NCBI GenBank assembly: GCA_907163345.1
Contig: CAJQUN010000059.1
Coordinates: 3,282,189-3,346,188 of the forward strand
DNA: 64,000 bases
Direction of reading: 5' to 3'
Source: Haberlea rhodopensis
Lineage: Eukaryota; Streptophyta; Magnoliopsida; Lamiales; Gesneriaceae
The notes beneath the pieces were generated by a model. That model was not told the origin of the DNA. It made no database searches and was given only the letters and a program-made list of their open reading frames with translations. Position 1 is the first letter of the stretch; the number at the start of each line of letters is the position of its first letter. A program made the translations under genes and the position numbers. Positions 32,297 to 42,400 of this stretch are shown piece by piece.

Positions 32297-32306
32297 TATA
32301 TAAAAG
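32297..32306 (+). promoter_or_regulatory. TATA box of the BURP-domain gene
   Basis: TATATAAAAG lies 65 bp upstream of the start codon. Transcription would begin about 30 bp downstream, near 32,330, leaving a short 5' UTR of about 40 bp. Confidence 0.7.
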
Positions 32307-32370
32307 CATTGGCTCCAAGCCATTCACAAATCCATCAAAGTTCTTACTCCACTATCTTCCTCTAAATAAA

Positions 32371-34391
32371 ATGCACTCCGCCGCCACTCCACCGCTCCTC
32401 CTCCTCCTGCACCTCCTAGCCTTCTACTCTGCTCAGCCACTCAAAGTAAACCCCTCAACGTTATAATTTCATTCTTGAATTAGTTTCCTACTGTTGTTTC
32501 TTTTTACTCTGGCTTTTGTTTTCCTCACATGTTTCAATGTAATTAACTAATCTTTGTTGCGTGAATCCAGGCTGAAACCACCGCCGCAGCTGTCGCCGGT
32601 GAAAATCCATTTACCCCGAAAGCTTATGTAATGCGTTACTGGCAAAAACGAGTCTCAAACAACTTGCCAAAACCATCGTTCTTGCTCGACAAGGCCTCGC
32701 CGCTCACAGCCGCGGATTACGCAGCATTCTCCAAACTCGCAGATCAGAACTCACTGTCGACTCACCTTCACGATTTCTGCACAAAGGCCAATCTTCTCTG
32801 CTTCCCCGACGTGGCCGCCAGCCTGGAGAAACACTCGCATGATGTCAACTTCGCTACCTACTTGAACGAGAATTTCACAAACTACGGCACGAATCAGGGA
32901 GGTGGAGTTGATTCTTTCAAGAAATACTCCGAGAATGATAACGTCATCGTCGACACTTTCCGCCGCTACAGCCGTGGCTCCACCGGCCACAACGACAAGT
33001 TTACTGCCTACGCGACGGGATCCAATGTGATAGACCAGCGTTTCAACACCTACGGAACTTCCGCCAACGGCGGCAAAGGGGAATTCAAGAATTATAACAC
33101 CGAAGTAAACGGACCAGGTCTCAAATTTACTTCTTATTCTGACAGCACCAATGCCCGGAAACAAACATTCACCCAATACTCCCAAGAAGCAAACTCCGGG
33201 GATCAGAGTTTCACCAGCTACGGCAAAAATGGAAATGGCGCCGCCAATGAATTCAAAACCTACGGGAACACGTCCAATGTGATGGGTTCCACTTTCACCA
33301 ACTATGGTCAAAATGGGAATGCTCCGAAGGATACTTTCACTTCGTATGGGACTGATGGAAATGACCCTAGGAATAATTTCAAGACTTATGGCACTGAAGC
33401 AAACGATCCTAACGAGAACTTCAAGAATTACAGGGATCAATCCAATGTAGGAGACGATAGTTTCCAATCTTACGCCAAGAAATCCAACGCCGGAAAGGTG
33501 GATTTCCTTAACTATGGGAAATCATTCAATGAAGGGACAGATAAATTCAGTGGCTATGGCCAGGATGCTGCTAATCCAGTAACTGTTGGCTTCAAGATTT
33601 ATGGAGTTAACAACACTTTCAAAGATTACCAGAAAGAGGGCGTCACTTTTAATAGTTACGTTAGCGATACCTCATCTGTGGTAAAATCCCTATCCTCAGA
33701 GGGCAAAAAGGTCAATTCATGGGTGGTCGAGCCTGGGAAGTTCTTCAGAGAGGAGATGTTAAAGAGTGGTACCATCATGCCTATGCCGGACATTCACGAT
33801 AAAATGCCTAAAAGGTCGTTTCTGCCCCGGCTAATAATGTCCAAATTACCCTTTTCCACCTCGAAGTTGGTAGAAATGAAAAAGGTTTTCCATGCTAGCA
33901 ATGACTCGAGTATTGTGAACATGATGACCAATTCGTTGAGTGATTGTGAGAGAACACCGAGCCCTGGCGAGATCAAACGATGTGTGGCATCGATAGAAGA
34001 TATGATCGATTTCGTCACCTCCGTTTTAGGACGGAACGTCGCAGTCCGGTCCACGGACAACATCCGAGGGTCGAAAGGTAATATCATGATCGGAGAGGTC
34101 AAGGGAATAAACGGTGGGAAAATAACCATATCAGTGTCATGTCATCAAAGTTTATACCCGTATATGATTTACTACTGCCATTCGGTTCCAAAAGTTCGGG
34201 TCTACGAAGCGGATATTCTGGATCCGACATCCAAAGTTAAAATCAACCATGGAATTGCCATTTGTCATTTGGATACCTCATCCTGGAGCCCGGGTCATGG
34301 AGCCTTCATTGCGTTGGGATCCAAACCCGGGAAGATTGAGGTGTGCCATTGGATCTTTGAGAACGACATGACTTGGACTACTGCCGATTGA
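32371..34391 (+). CDS. BURP-domain protein, polygalacturonase non-catalytic beta-subunit type
   Basis: Two exons: 32,371-32,445 and 32,571-34,391, with GT (GTAAAC) and AG (ATCCAG) at the intron ends, phase 0. The protein is 631 residues, the usual length for PG1-beta. Residues 1-21 form a Leu-rich signal peptide (PPLLLLLHLLAFYSA). From about 119 to 385 there are 21 FxxY units (FTSY, FKNY, FKTY and so on) spaced about 14 residues apart. The BURP domain starts at FFREEML (about 416) and has the four Cys-His pairs SCH, YCH, ICH and VCH, closing with WIFENDMTW. The family acts in the cell wall and tomato PG1-beta binds polygalacturonase to limit pectin solubilisation; the role here is inferred. 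All key residues are present and no frame breaks were seen. Confidence 0.95.
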
Positions 34392-34533
34392 GATCCGACC
34401 CGGTCTTAAGTTCGTAATTAAACCAGTTGTGCATGCCAAATAGAGTATTTCAACCATCATTTTGATCTTATAATTATGAAACTCAATAATCTAGACTATT
34501 GCTTATTCATAGGCTATTATGAGTTCAAAATAA
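34392..34533 (+). other. Presumed 3' UTR of the BURP gene
   Basis: AT-rich sequence after the TGA/GA context at 34,389-34,391 with near-AATAAA text (AACTCAATAATC near 34,482). The poly(A) site is not fixed, so the transcript might or might not reach the plastid-derived tRNA piece. Confidence 0.4.
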
Positions 34534-34613
34534 GCCGTTATAGTGAAATTGGTAGACACGTTGCTCTTAGGAAGCAGTGCTAGAGCATCTCGGTTCGAGT
34601 CCGAGTGGCGGCG
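34534..34613 (+). tRNA. trnL-UAG: Plastid-derived tRNA-Leu (UAG) copy in nuclear DNA
   Basis: The 80-nt segment reads GCCGTTATAGTGAAATTGG, has the anticodon loop CTCTTAGGA (anticodon TAG), the long variable arm AGCATCT, and the T-arm GGTTCGAGTCC. It matches plastid trnL-UAG as I know it except for about four changes: two C-to-T (acceptor and D-arm side), one G-to-A and one A-to-G at the discriminator position. The acceptor stem still pairs through G-U wobbles. It is almost certainly a nuclear plastid insertion and not an active gene. The downstream ~90 bp (ATTCAACTCTCCATAGGGAA) also looks like plastid spacer. Confidence 0.85.
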
Positions 34614-34710
34614 TGTCATCTCCTTAAAAAAGTAAATATATCCTATAATGTATTCAACTCTCCATAGGGAATTTCTAATTAAAGGACTCCAAGAATCTTA
34701 TGATATACAT
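34614..34710 (+). other. Probable continuation of the plastid insertion (trnL-ccsA spacer)
   Basis: The text TGTATTCAACTC, CCATAGGGAATTTCTAATTA and GAATCTTATGATAT resembles the plastid spacer after trnL-UAG, from memory. It stops resembling it around 34,710. No coding seen. Confidence 0.45.
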
Positions 34711-35940
34711 ATATAAAAGAAAGATTTATTTTGCATTTTTGTTTTTAAAAAAAATGAAATTCTATACTTAAAAAATTATAGTTTATATCTTAAAAGTACA
34801 TTTTAACCCCCACCCAATTGTACGTTGACCCCTAAAATTTTATCTGGCCTAAAATTTTTATTTTAAATTTTTTTGCCCCTTCCTAAAATCATGATTCCGC
34901 CACTGCTTGTGCTCACATTGAATTATATGAAAATTGATATGCATTCAGAAGTATTTTATCCATTAGTCCTCAATGGAAAATGTATATTCCTAGCTTACGA
35001 GGATGATTTAAAACTTATATCGTGGGATCCGAACAATTGCTAGTTTTCGTAAAATTTTGAATTAAATAAACACATCTTTCCCTTGACTCCACATATAACA
35101 GGCGCTTCGTGCATCAGGTTTTCCCTATTAACGTTGATATAAAAAATTTACTTCCAAACAGAAATTCAAAGATGGTATATATATAAAGTGGCTTCACTTA
35201 TATGTTCTAATTTCTAAGATATTGCATTTTCCCTATTTTTTTTGTATTAAATATGAACTTATATTACATACTTTCATTGCTGTCCCTCGTCTACATCCTT
35301 TCACCAAAATTAGTTCGATTAGAAAACCTGTGGGGTTTGGTAATGAAATTGAATAAGATCCTCAATGTATGTAAAGAACCATTTATTTTCTAGTAAAGAA
35401 CAATTTAGTTTAATTTAATTTGGTGGATCTCGTACACCATCACTTAAATTCTATGTTTACGTAGAGTTTGGTTGATGTTGCTCCTAAGAGCACAATTAAA
35501 TTATATATCTATATAGGGACGGATCAAGCATTTGAGAATACTGTCATCCAATACTAGCTACCTCACGGGATACTACCACCGTTAGTATCCTTATAAATAA
35601 CAACTACTCAACGTTTGCATATATACATTTCCCAAGCTATTACTTTGGCCCTTTCTCCTTTCATTTATAGTTTTTATATTTATTTTTCATACAAGAAACT
35701 AAGCAACACATTTTAAAAAAAAAAAAGATATGTCTTTTAAATTTAATTTTTTATTAATAAATATGAGATAAATAAATATATATATATATATATACAAATT
35801 TATTTTTAATCACTTTTTGTCTTCCTTCAATTATATTTTGACCTCTAAAATTTTTCAAATTTTTTTTTGCTCTCATTCCCAAAAATCTTGTCCGCCACTG
35901 GTGACTATAAAATAGGCTCATGTAGCTACTTTGTATCCGT
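34711..35940. other. Spacer with two diverged repeat remnants
   Basis: 34,798-34,908 and 35,748-35,905 both end in ...TTTTTTTGC-CC...CCGCCACTG and share TTTTGACC(C)CTAAAATTTT. They look like tails of one degenerate repeat family. An (AT)n run lies at 35,778-35,794. No gene-like frame. Confidence 0.45.
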
Positions 35941-35944
35941 CCTC

Positions 35945-36475
35945 ATTTTACGAAAATGGATAACTCAAGTTGCTATAATACTTTATTGTAACTATTTATA
36001 AACCATTTAAACTTTCATTTTCAAACCAATATGGGACAGGTATATGACAATCATCCCTTCTTCAGACGTGACGTCGTGACCTAATCCATCAATCTACTAG
36101 TGCCGAGAATCTAGATGTGGCTCCTACAGGTTCAAGAGGTGGCTCTTGAGAATGTAGCACTTTACCCCGCATATTCAAAAAGTAGCTCTCATGCATGTAT
36201 CACTTTTACCCGCAGGTTCAAAAGGTGTGGTTCTCACACATATTCAAGAGGTGGCTCCCACAACCATAGCATGTTGCCCTACATTTTACTTGTCTCCCAA
36301 TGTTTCTTGTCCGTGACCGGGATCTAATACCATTCTGTCATGAATGCGCAATCACGACTACACAATGAGTTATTCGCTATCACTTTACAAAAATAGTTAA
36401 TCAAACTTGCTATTGTAGTTTATTGTAACACATTATAAACCATTTTAAATTTTTATTTTCAACGAATGTTGGAAG
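35945..36475. repeat. Direct repeats (about 90 bp) bracketing a short repeat cluster
   Basis: 35,948-36,035 and 36,388-36,475 share the order AAAATAGTTAA/AAATGGATAAC, CTTGCTATTGTAGTTTATTG, CATTATAAACCATTT and TTTTCAA(A)C. Between them GTGGCTCC(T)ACAGGTTCAAGAGG-like words recur four times (36,115-36,265). Probably the ends and body of an unclassified repeat of about 530 bp. Confidence 0.5.
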
Positions 36476-39000
36476 GGTATTAAAGTGTCACTCATAGTAA
36501 TAATTAACAAAACATGTATATGTGTACATTTGAAGATAGCTTTATGTGAATAAGTAAATAATTTGAAAAATACCTTCGAACTATTTATGTTCCAAACTTG
36601 AAAATGACAAAAAGGATCATATTATCGTTCGAAAAGATGCCATATAAACCAGTAATGAAGATGCAGGAGAATTATTGAAGCTTGTTTTCTAACTTCCATT
36701 AAGTGAGAAAATAACTTCCGAAAAGATTATAATAATGGTAATACTATTAATAAAGATGATAAATATAATGATAATTATAAAAAAAATTATTGTTAATTAG
36801 GAGGTAGATTTTATTATTACGCATTTAGACCTCTATATATTAACCTATGTATAAGCACAGATGAGCTGTGGTTGCAAATTATTACCCATGTGTTAAATTT
36901 ATAATTGTAGGTGAAATTTTAATTCGATCATACTGTTTAGTGTCAAAAATTGCATTAAATATTAAGTGAACATTCAATCTTGGTCTATAAGAGATTTGTT
37001 TAATGGCCAAAAAAAATTGCATATAACACCATTTTCCCAGTCAAAACAATGAATGAATGGTATGTAATTTGCGGTTAGTTTGATGTTGTACTTAAGAACA
37101 CCGTTCTTAGGAGCATTATCATCACATCAGTAGAAAATTAGCGGCGGATGCTACACTCAGAGCACTGCGCATGGGATAGCATTAAAATTTTCCGTGATTT
37201 GCGTAGGTAAAATATCTATTGGTATTGGATTATCATACTTGAAATTTTACTTGCCATTGCAAAGATGCCAAAATATTGCTGTATTATGCTTAGGCTATCA
37301 GATTATTAGGATAAAATAAGCAGAAGATTAATTCTACCAAAATAAAACTGAATTCTCTCAATCGAGTACTTAGCTGAGACATGATATCTGAAATCTAAAT
37401 GGAATAAACAAATAAATCTAGGTAAAACTTGAGTTCTAATACATCTCGGAACCAATAACAATTTATTTAAATTTTCAGAATATTAATTCAAGCTTTGCAT
37501 CTACTTAATTATGTGACGTTGAAACTCACGTCGCGACGAATTAGAAAATCGAATAGGAAATAAAATATAAACAAAGAAATGAAATGATATCGAATTCGAT
37601 TGATTTGTATTGTATCTTAACCTAAGATGTTATAAGGTAGCAAGTGACTTATGTTATAAGTGATATCATTTTCAGTTTTTATTTATGAATTAAGCCAGCT
37701 TTTGTTCTAAAGAAGTAAAAATTATTCAGTCCATGCTAAGTGACATTAACACTTGAACTCAAACTATTTAAGCCATGAATACAGATATCTAAAAATGGCA
37801 CTCTTGAGCTTTTTAAAAGCTGTGGAAATGTAAATTTTTTTAATATTTAAATTTTTTTGCAGAAAACCGCACCAAGTTTTCTTTCAGGGCTGCAGGTGGT
37901 GGACTAGAGGCACTCCTGTCTTGCTATGGAAGCAGTGGGCAGAAGCTTCACCGTGGAGGTAGGCGACTGGGAAGCTGTGATGTGAAGTTTTCATATGGTA
38001 AACGACATGAACAACTGTAATGCAAAATTTGCCAAGATACTTACAAATTCAGGATCAGCAAAGCTCGACAATCTAAATGAAGGGGAAAAACCCGCAGAAT
38101 ATTGATCTTTTATCGCCCTTCAGAAAATCAAGATAATTTAGAATTTCCATAGAGAAAAGATTAATCTTTAAAAAACCATAATAAATTAACGAATGGTATT
38201 TCATAGAAACATTTGCCAATATAATTGTTTTTTCAAAATTCTACAAAAGAGGAATGCAAATCAGGACTGAAAACAAATACTCTATAGCTTACTCTTTAGA
38301 AAAAACAAAACAAAGTAATTCACGGTTGAAGAGACATGAGAAAATCCATGTATGGCTTCTTTTATGAAAACAATTACCAATATTCCATTGTATCAAACAG
38401 CAAGTTCCATTAAATCGAAGTGGAAATTCTAACCTTTTTACCAGCGTTGATGTGTCTGTACAACTTGAGAGGAAGAAGATTTTTAGTTGAAACAAAACTA
38501 GAAGCGTGAGGAGGGGAAACTGATGCGCACGAAGAAGAGGAGAAACTGGTTAATCAGATGGAAATGCGACGGCCGTGGAAGTGACTGGGAATGAAGAAAA
38601 ATTGGAAGCTCAAGTAGAGGGGAAGACACGATTTGGGCGATGATCAGGTAAATTGGATGGTGATTGTCAACTTTACTACATTGTCCCTGGCTTAGGGATT
38701 AATACGTGCTGGGCAAAGTTGGAAGGCTTTGGTGTGTCATTGACATACCAAAAGCAGTTAATATAACAGTATTTTTACACACGTTGACAGTGGGTATTTG
38801 CTGCTGCAATGGCAGCATATTTCCACAACGCGCCAAGTGGAAACATGACCCAAAGGAAATATTCACATGTTAAGGAGTTGTTTCAGAAATTATCCAACAC
38901 AGCACACAAAGAGAGCACAAAAAAAGAGTTAATGGCAATGAAGAGGGCATGTATCACTAAAGATTATGGAAATTATGACGCGCAATATTTACCATGAAAT
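36476..39000. other. Spacer, possible unassigned transcript region
   Basis: 36,476-37,850 is AT-rich without features. At 37,870-38,000 a GC-richer block begins after a TTTTTTTGCAG acceptor-like site on plus. At 38,450-38,690 the minus strand reads like a plant 5' UTR (CTTCCCC, TCTCCTCTTCTTCG) followed by a GGTAAAAAGG donor-like site. A 62-codon Lys-rich plus-strand frame (38,809-38,997) is unrecognised. I could not build a gene from these pieces. Confidence 0.3.
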
Positions 39001-39420
39001 GGGCTTCAAACCCACAATAATATCATGGAAAGAATACAAGTAAAATACATCAAACTGGACTCAACTTCTCAAATCACTCAAAACTTCGATTTTCTTGTAC
39101 CATTTCTTGATTCCTTGGCGAATAACCATGCCACCACTACACTAGAATTTGTATCGCCTCATTGGCCCTTTACATAAAGCTCTCGATGACCAATAATAAG
39201 GTGAACCATGCGTAGCAACGGATACAAACAATTAACCTGAATATAAAGTATATCACACTCCTCAATTAGCAGCTTGCACGATCAAGTGGTAGCAGGATTT
39301 CTTTGGTTATCTGTCTTATCAAAACCAATGGGGATCAAAAAAATCAGATTTTTCAAGTCCAATACGTAAAACACAAGCGAGCAATCCCCACACACATACC
39401 CAGAGTAATCCGTGAATACA
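39000..39420 (-). other. Presumed 3' UTR of cyclin T
   Basis: A stretch after the stop codon at 39,421 with no other gene. Minus-strand text includes possible AATAAA-like signals. The end is not fixed. Confidence 0.4.
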
Positions 39421-42400
39421 TCAGACATGGTTCTCCTGTGCATGCCGTTTGTTGCCTCTTTCTGAAAGATCAAGCCTCCTCAATCCATTTCTATCCTCGG
39501 GATAGTCCTGGTGATTTTGTTTATGGGATCCTGATACATGATCAGTCTGCTGTTTTCCCTCCAGTGGCTTTTCCAAAGGGCTATTAGCTTTCCTCTTGCG
39601 AATGCTAGTCCTAGGTGACCGATCATCCTCAAACGATTCGACTTCCCCTTCCTCTACAGGATCAAAATCACTTCCATAAGAGGTCTGCCCTTTTGTTGAT
39701 TGGTAATGCCCATCTCTGACCTCGTTTGGATAATTGACGTCTTGAGAGCTCTCACGATCTGGTTTAATAGAAGGTTTAGACCAGCTTTGCTTTTTTCTTT
39801 CGTGCTTAATCTTTACACTCTCACCAGGCACTTCAACGTCCTCCAGCTCCCTCTCAAGCTCATCCATTTGGTCCATTTTATGAGCTATGTCTCCACGGGC
39901 CTTCCTCCGCTCCAAGGCTGCTTTGACCTTCTCTCTGTTGATATTTTTGCTAGCATCTTGAGGCGACTGGACAACTGCACCATCCTTGTCGGACAAATTT
40001 CTGCCATGATATTTATCATTTGGTTCTACTGTATCCCTTGTTTCAATCCGAACAGAATTCCCTTCCTGATCATGCTTTCCATGTCCTTCATTCCCAAATC
40101 TTGTTTTATTATGGGCATCATCTGAGTTCACAGGGCGAGGTGTTGCCTCCAATTCATGCTTCTCGATATCAGTGATCTCATCATCTCTTTTGTGATCTGG
40201 AATGCTATTCTTTTGGGATCCTCCATATTCATTATTTTGCATTTGACCGGTTCTAGAAAGCCCACTGTGATCATCAGAAGGTGGCTGCTCCGGAAGTGGT
40301 CTTGATTGTGCTGGCTTCGATGAAGCTGCCTTCGAAGTCGCACCACCATGGAAACTGGTAGCATGCTCTTCATTATCTGGGCCTTTTGACAGAGGTCGGT
40401 GAGCCCCACCAGCACTCCCTTCAGCTTCACTAGCCTGAGCTGGTGGCACTTTGTTTTGTTCATAGAGTTCTAACATCTGATTGCTAACCTCTGCAAAGAA
40501 CAAGGCCTCCAGTCAAAAGGAAATATTTACTAGATGGGGAAATTTTTTTGACGAATCAATCTTATACCCCATTGCAACCTAGTAAATAATCCTAGAACGT
40601 CCCACAGCCCCCAACCCCCACCCCCCTTTATCATAAACATGAGTTAAGAAAATCAAATTCAATTAAAAGCACCATCTTTTCGAACATTCGTCATGTTCTA
40701 GAGAGGTGAGACCTAGTCCATGATAGCATGATGTTGATGTGCAAGCTACCGAAGGGAAGGCACCAACCCTCCAATTGGCGGGGGGTGACATCAAACTCCT
40801 GCCACCAAACCTTCTCGCCATCAGATGGGAGCTTTACTTTGAGGAACTTGGCAGCAAGGAAAATAGCACCAGCTGCAATATGGTGGGGCTTAAATTGCAA
40901 GCACAGAGATGTCCGGAGCCTACATTCCGTTTCCTACGTCAAATGCAGGAAGAATTGCCATGGATAGGAAATTTATTATTACTAATCTAAAGAATATGTC
41001 CTACCCATCGTTGACAAAATTCCATGCAACTTGAGCTAGGGCATTTTGAGCAACCTGAAATTTCTTAATTGCCTCAACAAGGGGTTTATATGGATGCTGT
41101 AAATTCAGATCGAAACCAAGTGTTGCCAGAACAACCCTTTCTCCCTGTAAAATAAGTTCCTTTTGTTGCTCATAGATATCCTGCACAAAGGATTATACAT
41201 AAATAACAGTCATATAAAACACACACACACACCTCATCCCAAAATACAGAAGTAGAAAACCAAATAGCGCAAATATCACATTAGTAAAAAGTTTTCCATA
41301 CATAGGCATCTCACGAAAAACTAAAGAGCCAAAAGCAGATGCGAACAAACAATCAGGCCCAATCAGTAGGAAGCTAGCTCGGGAGTAGCTTCAGTAGGAA
41401 GCTAGTAGCTACAGGAACAAAGTAACGTCACCTTCTGTTTGATCCTTTGCATGGCTGCAGCATCCTTCTTATGAATAATCTCGTATGACACAAGAATTAC
41501 ATCTTTTAGAGGACGAGGAGTTTCTTCAACCTTACCAGCCAGAAACATACATACTGTGGCAATGGTCTGCACAAAACAGGGAAATGAAGAAACCAGATTT
41601 TCAATCATCTTTAAAGTTGTCGAAGAAAGTGAAAGTAACAGAAGATTCAACTGAAAGTGCACATCTGCACCTGAAGCTTTTTCACACTCGTCTCTTTATA
41701 AATTCATCAGATTTGTACTGTTTCTCGCTGTTATCTTATTGCTTCAAATAACATTTGTTTGAATATCATAAGCTAACAGCTGCTTCATAGGGATGAAGGC
41801 ATAATGAGCAGGCAAACACACAGCCATAATCATCCAGTCATGAGCACCCCCACAGAAAGAGAGAACAATAATCATACACCAAATAACCCCAAAATAATTT
41901 AGTCATAAATCCATCATAAGATCGAGTTTCTCTTCAAAAACTAGAACAATCAGACATGCACTCCTACTTGATTCTCATTTCCCTAAAAAACCATCATATC
42001 AGGTAACTGGAAGATACGATACACCAACACCTAAAATTTGAAGAAGTTATAGATGAGCTTGGGCAATCACCTTAGAATTTCTTATCATGGAAAAGAATTT
42101 GAATAGGGTAGCCATAAAACTTGGGTGATGAAATTTCATGGTGGAAAAACTCCAACAGATACAAGTGCCATTTTCCATACAAACTATAACAAGCGTACTA
42201 TAAAAAAACAGTAAAAAAATCCCTCGTAGTACAAAATGCCATCATGAGAAGTCTTAGAAAACCACTAAAACACAACAATCACATCATGCCCCTTTATCAT
42301 TGACAACCAACCGCAACTTACAAGTAGCCCAGAAACAAGGATATGTGTAGGGACGGCAACGGGGAGGGTGCGGCCAAACCAAGGACCCGCCCCACGAATA

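Noticed and set aside
32751..33467. Minus-strand open frame of 238 codons over the BURP gene
   Set aside because: It is antisense to the FxxY repeat region; its open state follows from the repeated codon pattern of the real gene. It has no recognisable domain.
34534..34613. Functional nuclear tRNA-Leu gene
   Set aside because: The sequence is of plastid type, with changes in the acceptor and discriminator positions, an adjoining stretch of plastid-like spacer, and no sign of a nuclear tRNA context.
39700..40125. Plus-strand open frame of 141 codons
   Set aside because: Antisense to the last cyclin T exon, which has clear family similarity and consistent splicing.
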